NCBI GenBank assembly: GCA_023264975.1
Contig: JAHFUS010000027.1
Location: 1 to 50,185, forward strand
DNA length: 50,185 nt
Source of the DNA: Actinomycetes bacterium
GTDB lineage: Bacteria > Actinomycetota > Acidimicrobiia > Acidimicrobiales > GCA-2861595
Direction of reading: 5' to 3'
In this document: in pieces, positions 49,506-50,185 of the stretch
Numbering within the stretch: the stretch's first letter is position 1
Layout: every line of letters starts with the position of its first letter
Position numbers and translations under genes: made by a program
The notes under the pieces: generated by a model
The model's input: the letters and a program-made list of their open reading frames with translations, nothing else
Told to the model about the DNA's origin: nothing
The model's database searches: none

Positions 49506-50156
49506 CTACGAAGACGGGACGTCGGCGTCGGCCGGCGCCACCCGGGCCGCAGACGACCGGTCGAGGCCCCCGGCCCCGGCCGTGCCGAGGACGACCGCCT
49601 CGCCGCCGGGGACACCGACCACCACACCAAGGGGCGGGCGGGCGGCCAGTGCGGCGGCGGCGGCGGCGTCCACCACGTCGGCAACGAGGGCGAGGGCGTA
49701 GGCGAAGACGACGGGACCGGCCACGACGGTACGGACGTCGGGCTCCGCGTCGGCGGCCAGGGGCAGGAGGGAACGTAGGCCCACGGCCGGCACGTAACCG
49801 GGCGTCTCCCAGGTCTGGTTGGAGAGCCACCCGGCGTCGGGGAACCCCGGCCCGCCGCTCAGGGCGGTGGCCGCCTCGGTGCGGCCGGGGCTGTTGCCCC
49901 GCACCACGTACATGCCGAACCAGATGCCGGCCAGGTCGTCGGCCGGCCGGCGCTCCTCGAACTGGCGGACGAACCAGGGCACCGCCTTGGTGACGTCGTC
50001 CCCGGTGTCGAGGGCGGCGATGGCCTCCCATACGGGCGACGGCGCCTCGGCCGCAGCCAGGACGACCACCTCGGCGAGCACGTCCGCCAGCGGGCTGCCC
50101 GCCCGGACCGACGCCACGGCGGCGTCGAGGATGCGATCGTGGAGGTCGGAGCTCAT
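49506..50156 (-). CDS. Hypothetical protein
   Basis: 216 residues. The N-terminal half is helical and mixed (LHDRILDAAVASVRAGSPLA, WFVRQFEERRPADDLAGIWF), the middle has GNSPGRTEAATALSGG, and the C-terminal half is strongly Ala/Val-rich, ending polar. No signal peptide, catalytic motif or family was recognised. The ATG at 50156 is seven bases after a TAGTCT box without Shine-Dalgarno, suggesting a leaderless message. It is convergent with the DUF3039 gene, 14 bases apart. Confidence 0.65.
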   Translation of the reverse strand: MSSDLHDRILDAAVASVRAGSPLADVLAEVVVLAAAEAPSPVWEAIAALDTGDDVTKAVPWFVRQFEERRPADDLAGIWFGMYVVRGNSPGRTEAATALSGGPGFPDAGWLSNQTWETPGYVPAVGLRSLLPLAADAEPDVRTVVAGPVVFAYALALVADVVDAAAAAALAARPPLGVVVGVPGGEAVVLGTAGAGGLDRSSAARVAPADADVPSS

Positions 50157-50163
50157 GGCCCCG

Positions 50164-50169
50164 AGACTA
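50164..50169 (-). promoter_or_regulatory. -10 box of the hypothetical gene (leaderless)
   Basis: Minus-strand TAGTCT lies seven bases before the ATG at 50156. The window ends just beyond, so no -35 can be judged. Confidence 0.45.
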
Positions 50170-50184
50170 GGGCCTGCTAGCCCT
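50169..50184. other. Small hairpin at the window edge
   Basis: AGGGC and GCCCT form a five-base-pair stem around CTGCTA directly upstream of the -10 box. It may be the end of a terminator of a gene outside the window. Confidence 0.25.
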
Positions 50185-50185
50185 G

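Overview
The window looks like chromosome from a high-GC Gram-positive bacterium of the phylum Actinomycetota, most likely class Acidimicrobiia or a close relative. This is inferred from very high GC, many GTG/TTG starts, menaquinone-type respiratory genes, a DUF3039 protein and TAnnnT -10 boxes placed right before start codons. No transposase, integrase, phage gene or CRISPR array was seen. Almost everything is an ordinary chromosomal gene, mostly on the minus strand.

Layout. 1-382: 5' end of tuf with tRNA-Met and tRNA-Thr in front of it. 450-1025: a GNAT acetyltransferase. 1127-4126: a nitrate/sulfonate-type ABC importer (nrtA-nrtB-nrtD order). 4284-5412: a small membrane protein, tRNA-Tyr and the YajQ-family protein. 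5436-10130: acs, a HAD phosphatase, htpX and an M23 peptidase in one run. 10209-12143: an SDR and a MidA/NDUFAF7-type methyltransferase. 12176-22440: a complex I operon nuoABCDHIJKLMN that lacks nuoEFG (11 subunits). 22824-25188: a HAMP-GGDEF diguanylate cyclase and a Phd-VapC toxin-antitoxin pair. 25237-40653: a second, complete 14-subunit complex I operon nuoABCDEFGHIJKLMN. 40743-46121: a menaquinol:cytochrome c reductase operon with split cytochrome b, Rieske protein, diheme cytochrome c, a two-cluster ferredoxin and two unassigned membrane proteins. 46343-49491 (plus strand): a monoheme membrane cytochrome c, a MenJ-like reductase, a TetR regulator and a DUF3039 protein. 49506-50156: an unknown protein.

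The window is largely a respiratory island: two quinone reductases (one NADH-fed, one presumably ferredoxin- or F420-fed), the quinol oxidase module, its cytochromes, a menaquinone-tail reductase and a putative complex I assembly methyltransferase. Rex-like palindromes lie at the first nuo promoter and at the bc-complex promoter, which suggests NADH/NAD+-responsive control.

The most unusual signal is in the operon junctions. At five junctions (nrtB-nrtD, nuoC2-nuoD2, nuoG2-nuoH2, nuoI2-nuoJ2, qcrB-qcrC) the gap is spanned by a tiny open frame. Its start codon overlaps the upstream stop (ATGA/GTGA) and its own stop overlaps the downstream start. Three loci (nrtB-nrtD, nuoI2-nuoJ2, upstream of menJ) also share a related, tandemly repeated element. 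It encodes a (M/V)(N/T)GPGGRS-like peptide and can fold, in RNA, into hairpins whose stems change in a compensatory way between copies. I know of no described family matching it. It is the best candidate here for a new translational-coupling or small mobile element.
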